From an uncultured Collinsella sp. (lineage in GTDB: Bacteria; Actinomycetota; Coriobacteriia; Coriobacteriales; Coriobacteriaceae), in contig CAKUGM010000035.1 of the NCBI GenBank assembly GCA_934654625.1, positions 1-16,524 of the forward strand: a DNA stretch of 16,524 nucleotides, written 5' to 3'. Below, piece after piece: positions 1 to 5,953 of this stretch. The notes below the pieces were generated by a model. It made no database searches. It worked only from the letters and a program-made list of their open reading frames with translations, and was not told where the DNA came from. Position 1 is the first letter of the stretch; each line of letters begins with the position of its first letter. Made by a program: the position numbers and the translations under genes.

Positions 1-310
1 CACTCTTGCGAGCAGGCTTAATATACGTGTTCTGGGCACCGCAAGCCAAGAGGGAACCATTAAGATCGTTGGTCCCGCACGAGGCGAAAAGAAAATGGCG
101 AAGAAAATCATCGCCTCAATGGAGGCAGATGGCTTCTCTGGTGGCTTGGTCTATATCGATCATGTCGAAAATGAACCAGCGGCGCTGCAACTTAAACAAA
201 CAATTCTCGAACGCTGGCCAGAGTCTGAGATACATATTCTCCCATGCGGAGCGCTCTGCTCGTATTATGCAGAAAACCAAGGGCTTATCATTGGATACAC
301 TTGGGCATAG
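1..310 (+). CDS. DegV family protein, C-terminal part (5' end outside window)
   Basis: The reading frame is open from the window edge (frame of position 2) to a TAG at 308-310, giving about 102 residues, so the start is missing. The readable part begins TLASRLNIRVLGTASQEG and ends LCSYYAENQGLIIGYTWA. The order fits the second half of a DegV/FakB fold: a strand-rich segment with a GPARGEKKMAKKI stretch (as in the family's 'RGxKKA' helix), then a strand, a helix with LKQTILERWP, and a last strand ending in a Gly-rich IIGY. DegV proteins bind a fatty acid and in Firmicutes present it to the kinase FakA for phosphorylation. That role is family knowledge and cannot be shown here, because the fatty-acid-binding N-terminal half is cut off. 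The gene is followed after 13 nt by a strong terminator, so it is the last gene of its transcript. The family call is moderately sure. Confidence 0.7.
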   Translation, partial: TLASRLNIRVLGTASQEGTIKIVGPARGEKKMAKKIIASMEADGFSGGLVYIDHVENEPAALQLKQTILERWPESEIHILPCGALCSYYAENQGLIIGYTWA

Positions 311-323
311 CTTCTGGTTTAAT

Positions 324-359
324 AAAAAGGCTGCAGGGAGTTATTTCCGCAGCCTTTTT
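324..359. terminator. Bidirectional rho-independent terminator
   Basis: AAAAAGGCTGC (324-334) and GCAGCCTTTTT (349-359) form a perfect 11-bp stem with a 14-nt loop. The T-run serves the rightward degV transcript, and the A-run at the left arm becomes a U-run for leftward transcription. It therefore can end both the degV message and the leftward trxB message. Confidence 0.9.
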
Positions 360-691
360 AGTAGCTATAAATCAACTTTACATAAGATATATTATCTAGT
401 TTTTCAGTTTAATGACTGAAAGACAGAAGATCGCATGCATCCGATGACTGGTGCAGATAACCAGATCGCAGAACATATATAGCTCGTAAGCTCGTCGAGC
501 CTTTATGCAATACAGCAAGCAAAAAGACAGATCGGCCAAAATCGAATAACGAATTAAGGATGCACGCGGCAGCATAACGTCCATGGCAAACACGGAACTT
601 AACGTGCACAAAGCTCAGACACTCTATGCACGTCTTGCAATCGAGGCAATGATTTACGATGCCAGCTCAAAGAATCAATTTAATAAGGTAC
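360..691. other. Intergenic stretch without a confident gene; possible ORF remnant
   Basis: This gap lies between the terminator and the 3' end of trxB. No tRNA cloverleaf, repeat array or well-supported ORF was found. The only protein-like reading is a 47-codon ORF on the plus strand, ATG at 583, TAG at 724-726, starting MANTELNVHKAQTLYARLAIE. It overlaps the trxB 3' end by 35 nt, lacks a Shine-Dalgarno sequence, and its frame is open upstream only to a TAA at 547-549. It may be a fragment of a decayed gene or chance. A small inverted repeat GCTCG/CGAGC lies at 482-500. The leftward trxB message presumably runs through this region to the terminator at 324-359. Confidence 0.4.
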
Positions 692-1627
692 CTAAATTGA
701 TGTTATATATTGATAAGCAGCAGTAGCCGCAATTGCGCCGTCGGAAACAGCTGTAACTACTTGTCTAAGCATTTTCGAACGCATATCACCAGCGCAATAT
801 AGCCCTTGCGTTTTAGTAGACATATCTTCTCCCGTAAGAACCCCGCCATTATCAGCAATGTCGACGTAATCTGCTATTAGATTCGTTATGGGGTCAAAAC
901 CCGTAAAGACAAAAACGCCAAAAGAACCCGCAGCGCGCTCCTCCTTAATCAGGTCATTCGTCACCGTGTTTCTAAACGACACAGTAGTTGGAAGCGACTC
1001 GCCACCGAGTTCTTCAAGCAATGTGTTAAAACGAACCTCGATGTTTTCAGCCGCCTGAACTTTTGCAACGATTCCCCTCGGCGCACGGAATTGATCTCGG
1101 CGCACAAGCATGATGACGCGAGATGCGATACGAGAGAGAAACAGCGCTTCGTCACATGCGGCCTTACCACCGCCAATTACATAGACGAGCTTCCCACGAT
1201 AAAACATGCCATCACATGTCGCGCAATAGGAGACTCCCCTACCGATAAACGCATCTTCGCCAGCAAAGCCGGCTTTGCGAGGTCGCGCACCCAATGCGCA
1301 GACAACAGAACGAGCTGCGACGCTATCTGAACCCCCGTTAATTGAAAATGTTCCATCAGCATTCTGAATTAACGCATCGGCAGAACGCTGAAGCTGATGA
1401 GCACCAGCATCCAATGCATGCTGATACAATGCAGCACCGAGCTCATAACCGCTAATGTCTGGCAAGCCAGGATAATTGTCTACACTATCTGTTTGTGCTA
1501 TCTGACCACCGGGCAAGCCTGGCTCAAAGATAACGGTATCCAAGCCAGCACGTGCCCCGTAAAGGGCCGCGGATGATCCGGCGGGACCACCACCGATGAC
1601 CGCCAAATCGTATATAGCCTTCGTCAT
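692..1627 (-). CDS. trxB: Thioredoxin-disulfide reductase (NADPH-dependent, FAD)
   Basis: The protein has 311 residues, the normal length for low-Mr thioredoxin reductase, which passes electrons from NADPH through FAD to thioredoxin in the cytoplasm. The FAD dinucleotide motif GGGPAG is at 12-17, the redox-active CATC (C135, C138) sits in the usual place, the NADPH Rossmann motif GGGKAA is at 152-157, and the C-terminal FAD motif GD...RQ is at 280-289. I chose ATG 1627 because an AAGGAAGG ribosome site lies just upstream and homology begins at once. The frame stays open to 1753, but that extension is not family-like. One oddity: the usual HRRDxFRA motif, which reads the NADPH 2'-phosphate, is VRRDQFRA (174-182), losing the His but keeping the Arg residues. 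No thioredoxin gene is adjacent. It is divergent from the glycosyltransferase gene and ends about 330 nt before a shared terminator. Confidence 0.93.
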   Translation of the reverse strand: MTKAIYDLAVIGGGPAGSSAALYGARAGLDTVIFEPGLPGGQIAQTDSVDNYPGLPDISGYELGAALYQHALDAGAHQLQRSADALIQNADGTFSINGGSDSVAARSVVCALGARPRKAGFAGEDAFIGRGVSYCATCDGMFYRGKLVYVIGGGKAACDEALFLSRIASRVIMLVRRDQFRAPRGIVAKVQAAENIEVRFNTLLEELGGESLPTTVSFRNTVTNDLIKEERAAGSFGVFVFTGFDPITNLIADYVDIADNGGVLTGEDMSTKTQGLYCAGDMRSKMLRQVVTAVSDGAIAATAAYQYITSI

Positions 1628-1759
1628 GGGCCTTCCTTTCAACACGTCCGCACAAAAGTAGCCTTCTTGGCTCAGGTTAATACTACCCATCAATTCATGT
1701 TTATCTCTCGAGCTTGCGCATCGATTCATTTCTAATCGTAGAATAGAGTGCACGTCGAT

Positions 1760-1765
1760 AAGGAG
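1760..1765 (+). promoter_or_regulatory. Ribosome binding site for the glycosyltransferase gene
   Basis: AAGGAG lies 5 nt before the ATG at 1771 and fixes that start. Confidence 0.75.
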
Positions 1766-1770
1766 TCCTT

Positions 1771-3030
1771 ATGAGCGTTGAGCAGAATACTGCTTCAACA
1801 ACTAAATCCAATTCTCAGCCTGTTATTACCGTAATGCACGCATCGGTTGGCTCTGGACACAAAGCAGCGGCTAATGCTGTTGCGCAGGCCATCGATAAAT
1901 TGCGTGGTACCAACGGAATCCCTGAAAACGTGCGCATCGATGTCCTTGATATTCTCGATTACGGACGCATTAAATTTGACGGCAACAAAACTGCTGCTTC
2001 ATTCACCGGGGCGACAAGGCCAATCTACGATATCACCTGGCGCTACACCCTCACCGGTCGCCTTCTCTGGGGTGGGGGCACCGGATGGTCTCGCGTTATG
2101 TTTCCATCGTTTAACGACTATGTTCACAACAATAAACCCCTTGCGATTATCGCAACCCATATCACCGCCGCGAACGTCGCATGTGGTGCACGAATGATTA
2201 CGGGAATCGATTATCCCCTTGTCTGCATTCCCACCGATTATGAAATCGAGGGTTGGTGGCCGCATAAGGAAACGGATTTATTCTGCGTCGCAACAGAATT
2301 TATGGCGGAGACGCTTAGACCCCGCCACGTTGAAGAGTCCAAAATCAAAATTACGGGAATCCCTGTACGCGGAGGTTTTGATGATCCGTGTGATATTGAC
2401 CAGATAAAAGAGTCTTTCGGATTGCCCCGTGATAAAAAAATCGTATTGGTTATGGCCGGCGCATCGCTCCCTCAGCCTTACGTCCGTTTTAGGGCTGCAA
2501 TAGAGCAAACTCTTCCCTATTTGCGTCGCTTCAAGCACATGCATTTTGTATTCCTTCCTGGCAAGGATAAGGATTACTCGATGCATCTCCAATCAGTATT
2601 CAACGGAATGGGCCTCGAAAATGTTTCGGTGCTCGACTATGTCGAGGACATGGCTTCGCTCATGAGAGCATCCGATGTTGCCATCCTTAAATCTGGAGGC
2701 CTAGCCGTCACAGAGTGTCTCTGTGCGAAATTGCCTATGATTTTACTTGGCAAATCATATGGCCAAGAAAAGGCAAACACCATCATGCTTACCTCGTTTG
2801 GCGCCAGCTTGCACGCCACGACCTTTCGCGAACTCATCACAACGCTCAATCATCTTCATGAAAATCCCGCCGCGCTTCAGGCCCTATTGGTCAATGCAAA
2901 CGCGCTTCGCAAGCCACACGCTGCCGAAGATATAGTTATCGAGACCATGAAATTAATAGGCGCACCCGTAAAACGAGCACGCCACTTTGCAGAATTCTAT
3001 ATTGGAGACAAGCCAGCCCATATCCGATGA
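1771..3030 (+). CDS. GT28-family diacylglycerol glycosyltransferase (MGDG synthase/UgtP-like)
   Basis: This is a 419-residue GT-B glycosyltransferase. The N-terminal MGDG-synthase-type domain (about 20-190) opens with HASVGSGH at 23-30 (family HASxGxGH), followed by THITAANVA near 129 and a TDYEIEGWW strand/loop at 155-163. After a linker with ITGIPV (195-200), the C-terminal nucleotide-sugar domain shows KSGGLAVTE at 307-315 and GQE at 331-333, the donor-binding loop of family 28. Relatives transfer glucose or galactose from a UDP-sugar to diacylglycerol on the inner membrane face, giving glycolipids and lipoteichoic-acid anchors; the exact sugar cannot be read here. The start is set by AAGGAG. 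The first 17 residues are polar and probably disordered. The gene is divergent from trxB and stands alone. Its stop lies 15 nt from the convergent dut stop, with no terminator visible. Confidence 0.85.
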   Translation: MSVEQNTASTTKSNSQPVITVMHASVGSGHKAAANAVAQAIDKLRGTNGIPENVRIDVLDILDYGRIKFDGNKTAASFTGATRPIYDITWRYTLTGRLLWGGGTGWSRVMFPSFNDYVHNNKPLAIIATHITAANVACGARMITGIDYPLVCIPTDYEIEGWWPHKETDLFCVATEFMAETLRPRHVEESKIKITGIPVRGGFDDPCDIDQIKESFGLPRDKKIVLVMAGASLPQPYVRFRAAIEQTLPYLRRFKHMHFVFLPGKDKDYSMHLQSVFNGMGLENVSVLDYVEDMASLMRASDVAILKSGGLAVTECLCAKLPMILLGKSYGQEKANTIMLTSFGASLHATTFRELITTLNHLHENPAALQALLVNANALRKPHAAEDIVIETMKLIGAPVKRARHFAEFYIGDKPAHIR

Positions 3031-3045
3031 GTGGCCCATTGGCGC

Positions 3046-3489
3046 TTACGCAACACCGCTTGAACCGAATCCGCCAGCTCCACGATCGGTCTCATCCAAC
3101 TCATCGACCTCATGCAAGTAAACGGTCGGAACTTCCTGAATCACGAGCTGAGCGATACGCTCGCCTTTTTCTAGATGAATCGTCTGCTCTGCATCAAGGT
3201 TGATGAGAATGACCTTAAGCTCACCACGATAGTGAGCATCGATAAGGCCGGGAGTGTTGACGATGGAAAGCCCGCGTTTGAGCGCAAGACCGCTTCTGGG
3301 CTGAACAAAGCCTGCGTAGCCGTCAGGCAAAGCAATGGCGAGACCAGTGGAAACAAGACAGCGCTCATACGGAGCAAGATCGACTGTTTCATTGCATCGC
3401 AAGTCCAGACCGGCATCACCGGAATACGCATATTGCGGAAGGCTAACGGTTGAATCCAAACGCTTAATAGAAACATCAACACGAGACAT
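3046..3489 (-). CDS. dut: Deoxyuridine 5'-triphosphate nucleotidohydrolase (dUTPase)
   Basis: The 147-residue protein has all five trimeric dUTPase motifs in order: SGDAGLDL (23-30), PRSGLA (64-69), the GLIDAHYRG substrate pocket (81-89) with the catalytic-region Asp and the Tyr, RIAQLV (111-116), and the Gly-rich tail RGAGGFGSSG (136-145) that closes over the triphosphate. It hydrolyses dUTP to dUMP and pyrophosphate, keeping uracil out of DNA and feeding dTMP synthesis. ATG 3489 is preferred: GAGGTGA, which contains the nrdR stop, lies 8 nt upstream. A GTG at 3501 would give a 4-nt overlap with nrdR and four extra residues, but has a poorer ribosome site. It is the last gene of the LysM-nrdR-dut operon, so it may be raised with the SOS response. 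Confidence 0.95.
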   Translation of the reverse strand: MSRVDVSIKRLDSTVSLPQYAYSGDAGLDLRCNETVDLAPYERCLVSTGLAIALPDGYAGFVQPRSGLALKRGLSIVNTPGLIDAHYRGELKVILINLDAEQTIHLEKGERIAQLVIQEVPTVYLHEVDELDETDRGAGGFGSSGVA

Positions 3490-3497
3490 CTTGGCAG

Positions 3498-3941
3498 TCA
3501 CCTCAAATTCTGCAGTTCCTCAAAGAACTCATCGACATCCTTAAAGTCACGATACACGGAGGCAAAGCGAATGTAGGCGACTTTATCGAGTTTCTCAAGT
3601 CGCTTAAGAACCATATCGCCAATTTCGTGCGAACTAACAGCTGTGAGGGTGCTGCTGCGCAACTCGCGCTCAATGTCGTCAATAAGACCATTTAGGGCAG
3701 CGAGATCGATATCTCGCTTAGAGGTGGCCCTCATGAGACCCACAAGAAGCTTATTTCTATCAAAAGGCTGCGTAGAACCATCGCTCTTGATTACCTCAAT
3801 GGGATCCTCACAGCGCTCAAACGTAGTAAAGCGAAAACCACAGCCACGGCATTCGCGACGTCGCTTAATTGCATTAGTTGCTTCTTGTGTGCGCGAGTCT
3901 ACAACACGCGTATCGGCATTACCGCACTTAGGACAACGCAT
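3498..3941 (-). CDS. nrdR: Transcriptional repressor NrdR of ribonucleotide reductase genes
   Basis: The 147-residue protein has the NrdR layout: an N-terminal zinc ribbon with C3xxC6 and C31xxC34 (CPKCG and CRGCGFRFT), then an ATP-cone domain (about 46-136) of the kind that senses ATP/dATP. NrdR binds paired NrdR boxes before ribonucleotide reductase operons and represses them when dATP is high. No nrd genes or clear NrdR boxes lie in this window, so its targets are elsewhere. The start has GGAGG a few nt upstream. It sits 51 nt after the LysM gene and its stop codon overlaps the dut ribosome site. The order lexA / LysM protein / nrdR matches mycobacteria (lexA, Rv2719c, nrdR). Confidence 0.96.
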   Translation of the reverse strand: MRCPKCGNADTRVVDSRTQEATNAIKRRRECRGCGFRFTTFERCEDPIEVIKSDGSTQPFDRNKLLVGLMRATSKRDIDLAALNGLIDDIERELRSSTLTAVSSHEIGDMVLKRLEKLDKVAYIRFASVYRDFKDVDEFFEELQNLR

Positions 3942-3992
3942 GGAAACCTCCGATTCGAATAGAACTCAGAATACCCCATGCAATAAAAAAAA

Positions 3993-4427
3993 TTAATGCG
4001 AGGAAGCCGGAACCAGAAGGTCCATACCAATAGAAAGCTCTGAAGAAGAAAGGCCGTTCCAGGAACGAATCAGAGAAACGGTATCCGAAGTGCTCAGATC
4101 GGAAACAGGATGCGCTGCAGCGATATCCCAAAGAGTGTCACCTTCATGAACCGAAACAACGGTCTGAGGGGTATTTGCAGTAGCGCTATCAAAAACGCGC
4201 TGAGCAGAGAACGCATTAAAGAACGTCACAGAAAGGGCGATCAAGGCAACGGCGACAACAAGAGCGGCGCCCATGTTCAAACGAGTGCGAGCGCTAAAAG
4301 ACGAATCCAAGCCAACGCTGTCTCGAGCATAGGATTGAAGATTGCCATCGATTACTTGAAACGCAGGGCGCGCATCGGATGACTTGAGGGCCAAGTTGCC
4401 ATACGTCATGGAATTGAAATTGTTCAT
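3993..4427 (-). CDS. LysM single-pass membrane protein, probable SOS cell-division inhibitor (YneA/ChiZ/DivS type)
   Basis: The 144-residue protein has a polar cytoplasmic N-terminus (1-50), one membrane segment (about 52-72, AALVVAVALIALSVTFF), a short linker, and a C-terminal LysM domain (about 91-139) starting VSVHEGDTLWDIA and ending in the M-LLVP motif, placed outside to bind peptidoglycan. ATG 4427 is chosen over a start at 4481 because AGGAGAGG lies 7 nt upstream. Divergent lexA with shared LexA boxes, plus TM-LysM architecture, is the signature of YneA in Bacillus, ChiZ (Rv2719c) in M. tuberculosis and DivS in Corynebacterium, which delay septation during DNA damage. The inhibitor role is inferred from position and architecture; sequence similarity to those proteins is low outside LysM and could not be tested. 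It heads an operon with nrdR and dut. Confidence 0.8.
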   Translation of the reverse strand: MNNFNSMTYGNLALKSSDARPAFQVIDGNLQSYARDSVGLDSSFSARTRLNMGAALVVAVALIALSVTFFNAFSAQRVFDSATANTPQTVVSVHEGDTLWDIAAAHPVSDLSTSDTVSLIRSWNGLSSSELSIGMDLLVPASSH

Positions 4428-4494
4428 CTTTGTACCTCTCCTGTTCGATTCAAGAAGAGTTATATAACCTTGCGTGGACAAAGGTACTGGCGCA

Positions 4495-4508
4495 AGAACG
4501 AATGTTCG
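4495..4508. promoter_or_regulatory. LexA (SOS) box 1
   Basis: AGAACGAATGTTCG matches the Gram-positive LexA consensus CGAAC-N4-GTTCG at 13 of 14 positions if the N4 is free (9 of 10 defined bases). It lies around the predicted start of transcription of the LysM operon. Confidence 0.8.
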
Positions 4509-4514
4509 TATATT

Positions 4515-4542
4515 ATTATCTACGAACAGTTGTTCCAGTCAA
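4515..4542 (-). promoter_or_regulatory. Predicted promoter of the LysM-nrdR-dut operon
   Basis: Reading leftward, TTGACT (4542-4537) and GATAAT (4520-4515) are separated by 16 nt, a good sigma70-type pair. LexA box 2 fills the spacer, so bound LexA should block polymerase directly. Confidence 0.75.
4523..4536. promoter_or_regulatory. LexA (SOS) box 2
   Basis: CGAACAGTTGTTCC has 9 of the 10 defined bases of CGAAC-N4-GTTCG. Its centre is 28 bp from box 1 and 28 bp from box 3, and it lies between the -35 and -10 of the LysM promoter. Confidence 0.88.
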
Positions 4543-4550
4543 TAGAAATT

Positions 4551-4564
4551 CGAACATTTGTTTG
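4551..4564. promoter_or_regulatory. LexA (SOS) box 3
   Basis: CGAACATTTGTTTG has 9 of 10 defined consensus bases. It lies 16 nt before the lexA ATG and immediately before its ribosome site (GAGGAG, 4570-4575), so it probably serves lexA autoregulation. I could not place a convincing -35/-10 pair for lexA. Confidence 0.75.
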
Positions 4565-4580
4565 GGTTTGAGGAGTGACC

Positions 4581-5231
4581 ATGGCACGCAAGATAACTAA
4601 GCGCCAACAGCAGATCTACGACTTCATCCGCTCCTACCAGACGGAAAAGGGCTATCCGCCCAGCGTTCGCGAAATGGCGGCAGCAGTTGGCCTCTCCTCC
4701 CCATCAACGGTTCATGCACATCTATCTGCGCTGGAAGCCCATGGCCTTATCAAGCGAGACAAAACCAAACCGCGCGCGTTGGAGGTCTTTGAACAGGAAA
4801 ATGGGATTGTAAACACCGAGGATACAGCTGAAGACAAAGCCCTGCCTGAGATGCGTGGAGTTGTCTCCCTTCCCCTCGTTGGACGTGTCGCAGCCGGTTT
4901 GCCCATCTTGGCTGAGCAAAATATCGAAGACACGTTTACCGTTCCCACCGAGATTGCATCGGATTCTAGCTCCTTCATTCTCGAAGTGCACGGCAACTCG
5001 ATGATCAATGTGGGCATCTACAACGGCGACTACATCATTGTTCGCGAACAACCAAGCGCCATGAATGGAGATATCGTTGTAGCCATGATCGACGGTTCCG
5101 CAACCGTTAAGACGTTCTATAAAGAACGAGGGCGGGTTCGTCTTCAGCCAGAAAACGACGCCATGGAACCGATTTACGCCGACAATCCAACCATTCTTGG
5201 CAAAGTAGTTGCCCTTATGCGTCGGCTTTAG
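4581..5231 (+). CDS. lexA: LexA, SOS-response repressor and self-cleaving protease
   Basis: The 216-residue protein has a winged-helix DNA-binding domain (about 1-72; recognition region GLSSPSTVHAHL at 37-48) and a C-terminal S24 peptidase domain. The self-cleavage bond is Ala105-Gly106 in VAAGLP. The catalytic dyad is Ser140 (GNSM) and Lys177 (TVKTF). RecA filaments on single-stranded DNA trigger cleavage and release SOS genes. ATG 4581 is chosen over the GTG at 4575 because GAGGAG (4570-4575) then has correct spacing and the GTG lies inside that site. Upstream are three LexA boxes shared with the divergent LysM gene, implying autoregulation. A membrane protein gene starts 5 nt after the stop and is presumably cotranscribed. 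Confidence 0.97.
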   Translation: MARKITKRQQQIYDFIRSYQTEKGYPPSVREMAAAVGLSSPSTVHAHLSALEAHGLIKRDKTKPRALEVFEQENGIVNTEDTAEDKALPEMRGVVSLPLVGRVAAGLPILAEQNIEDTFTVPTEIASDSSSFILEVHGNSMINVGIYNGDYIIVREQPSAMNGDIVVAMIDGSATVKTFYKERGRVRLQPENDAMEPIYADNPTILGKVVALMRRL

Positions 5232-5236
5232 TCTCT

Positions 5237-5953
5237 ATGGAAACAAAGCGAAACATTCGCAAGCGAATTCACTTCATCGACGATATACGTGGCATCACGA
5301 TTATCTCGATGGTCGCTTTTCATGTCTCATATGACCTTGCCTATCTCTATGGCCTGCCCATGGCATGGTTTACCATAGGTCCCCTTCAAGATATCTGGCG
5401 ATGCTCGATTAGTTGGACCTTTTTGTTCATCGCTGGGTGGTCCACCTCATTTTCGAGAAGCAATCTAAAACGAGGTTGTCTCTACACGGCAATGGCATTG
5501 CTCATTTGGTTGGCAACCACAGTCGCAAGCGTCGACACTCCGGTTAATTATGGCATCTTGTTCTGCATGGGGGCGTCTACGCTCTTATATAGCTGTATTG
5601 AAAAACTTGGGCTGCGCAACCCCCTGCTGATAACGGTAATAGCGCTTGTTGCTTTCGTCTTAAGCTACCCTGTTCCGAGAATGACGTATCCGGTAGAGCA
5701 TCTTGCCTGGCTCGGCTTCCCCTCCCCCGCCTTTATGTCGGGTGACTACTACCCCCTCATCCCATATTTCTTCATGTATATGGTAGGTGCAGGATGCGCG
5801 CGGCTATTTGAACGCGAAACAAGGGGGGCATATCCGCAATGGATGACTAAAACAAGGAGCAAGGCCCTAGAATATATCGGGACCAAAAGCCTGATTATCT
5901 ACCTGCTCCATCAACCGCTTGCTCTCTTTGTTTTAAGCCTGATTTTCGGATAG
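5237..5953 (+). CDS. DUF1624 / HGSNAT-like multispanning membrane protein
   Basis: The 238-residue polytopic protein has about six to seven hydrophobic segments (around 17-37, 55-70, 81-98, 104-121, 129-146, 172-190, 216-236). It starts with FIDDIRGITIISMVAFH (13-29), the hallmark first helix of the DUF1624/heparan-alpha-glucosaminide acetyltransferase-like family. Further family marks are GDYYPLIPYF (169-178) and a C-terminal GTKSLIIYLLHQPL segment with a conserved HQP. Relatives are thought to move acyl groups across the membrane onto extracellular sugars; the substrate here is unknown. The start ATG is 5 nt after the lexA stop and lacks a ribosome site, so translation is probably coupled to lexA, and expression should rise with SOS. 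Its last 21 nt overlap the convergent hflX 3' end, with no terminator between. Confidence 0.82.
   Translation: METKRNIRKRIHFIDDIRGITIISMVAFHVSYDLAYLYGLPMAWFTIGPLQDIWRCSISWTFLFIAGWSTSFSRSNLKRGCLYTAMALLIWLATTVASVDTPVNYGILFCMGASTLLYSCIEKLGLRNPLLITVIALVAFVLSYPVPRMTYPVEHLAWLGFPSPAFMSGDYYPLIPYFFMYMVGAGCARLFERETRGAYPQWMTKTRSKALEYIGTKSLIIYLLHQPLALFVLSLIFG

Noticed and set aside
6..419. 137-codon plus-strand frame at the left edge
   Set aside because: It runs across the degV frame and through the terminator hairpin; the degV frame has clear family character and this one has none.
396..611. Two overlapping minus-strand ORFs of about 70 codons after trxB
   Set aside because: Cys-rich, low-quality composition, no ribosome site, and they lie in the likely 3' untranslated part of the trxB message.
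1714..1744. TTGCGC-19-TAGAAT as promoter of the glycosyltransferase gene
   Set aside because: The -10 is good but the -35 is weak and the 19-nt spacer is long; not enough to list as a feature.
1628..1753. 42-residue N-terminal extension of TrxB
   Set aside because: Homology and a good ribosome site both place the start at 1627; the extension is not family-like.
3961..3995. T-run after the LysM stop as a terminator before nrdR
   Set aside because: The U-run is there on the minus strand, but the nearest stem is bulged and about 16 nt away, so it does not fit an intrinsic terminator.
4459..4468. GTTATATAAC palindrome in the LysM leader, possibly a second -10
   Set aside because: No acceptable -35 at the right distance; the TTGACT-16-GATAAT pair explains the gene better.
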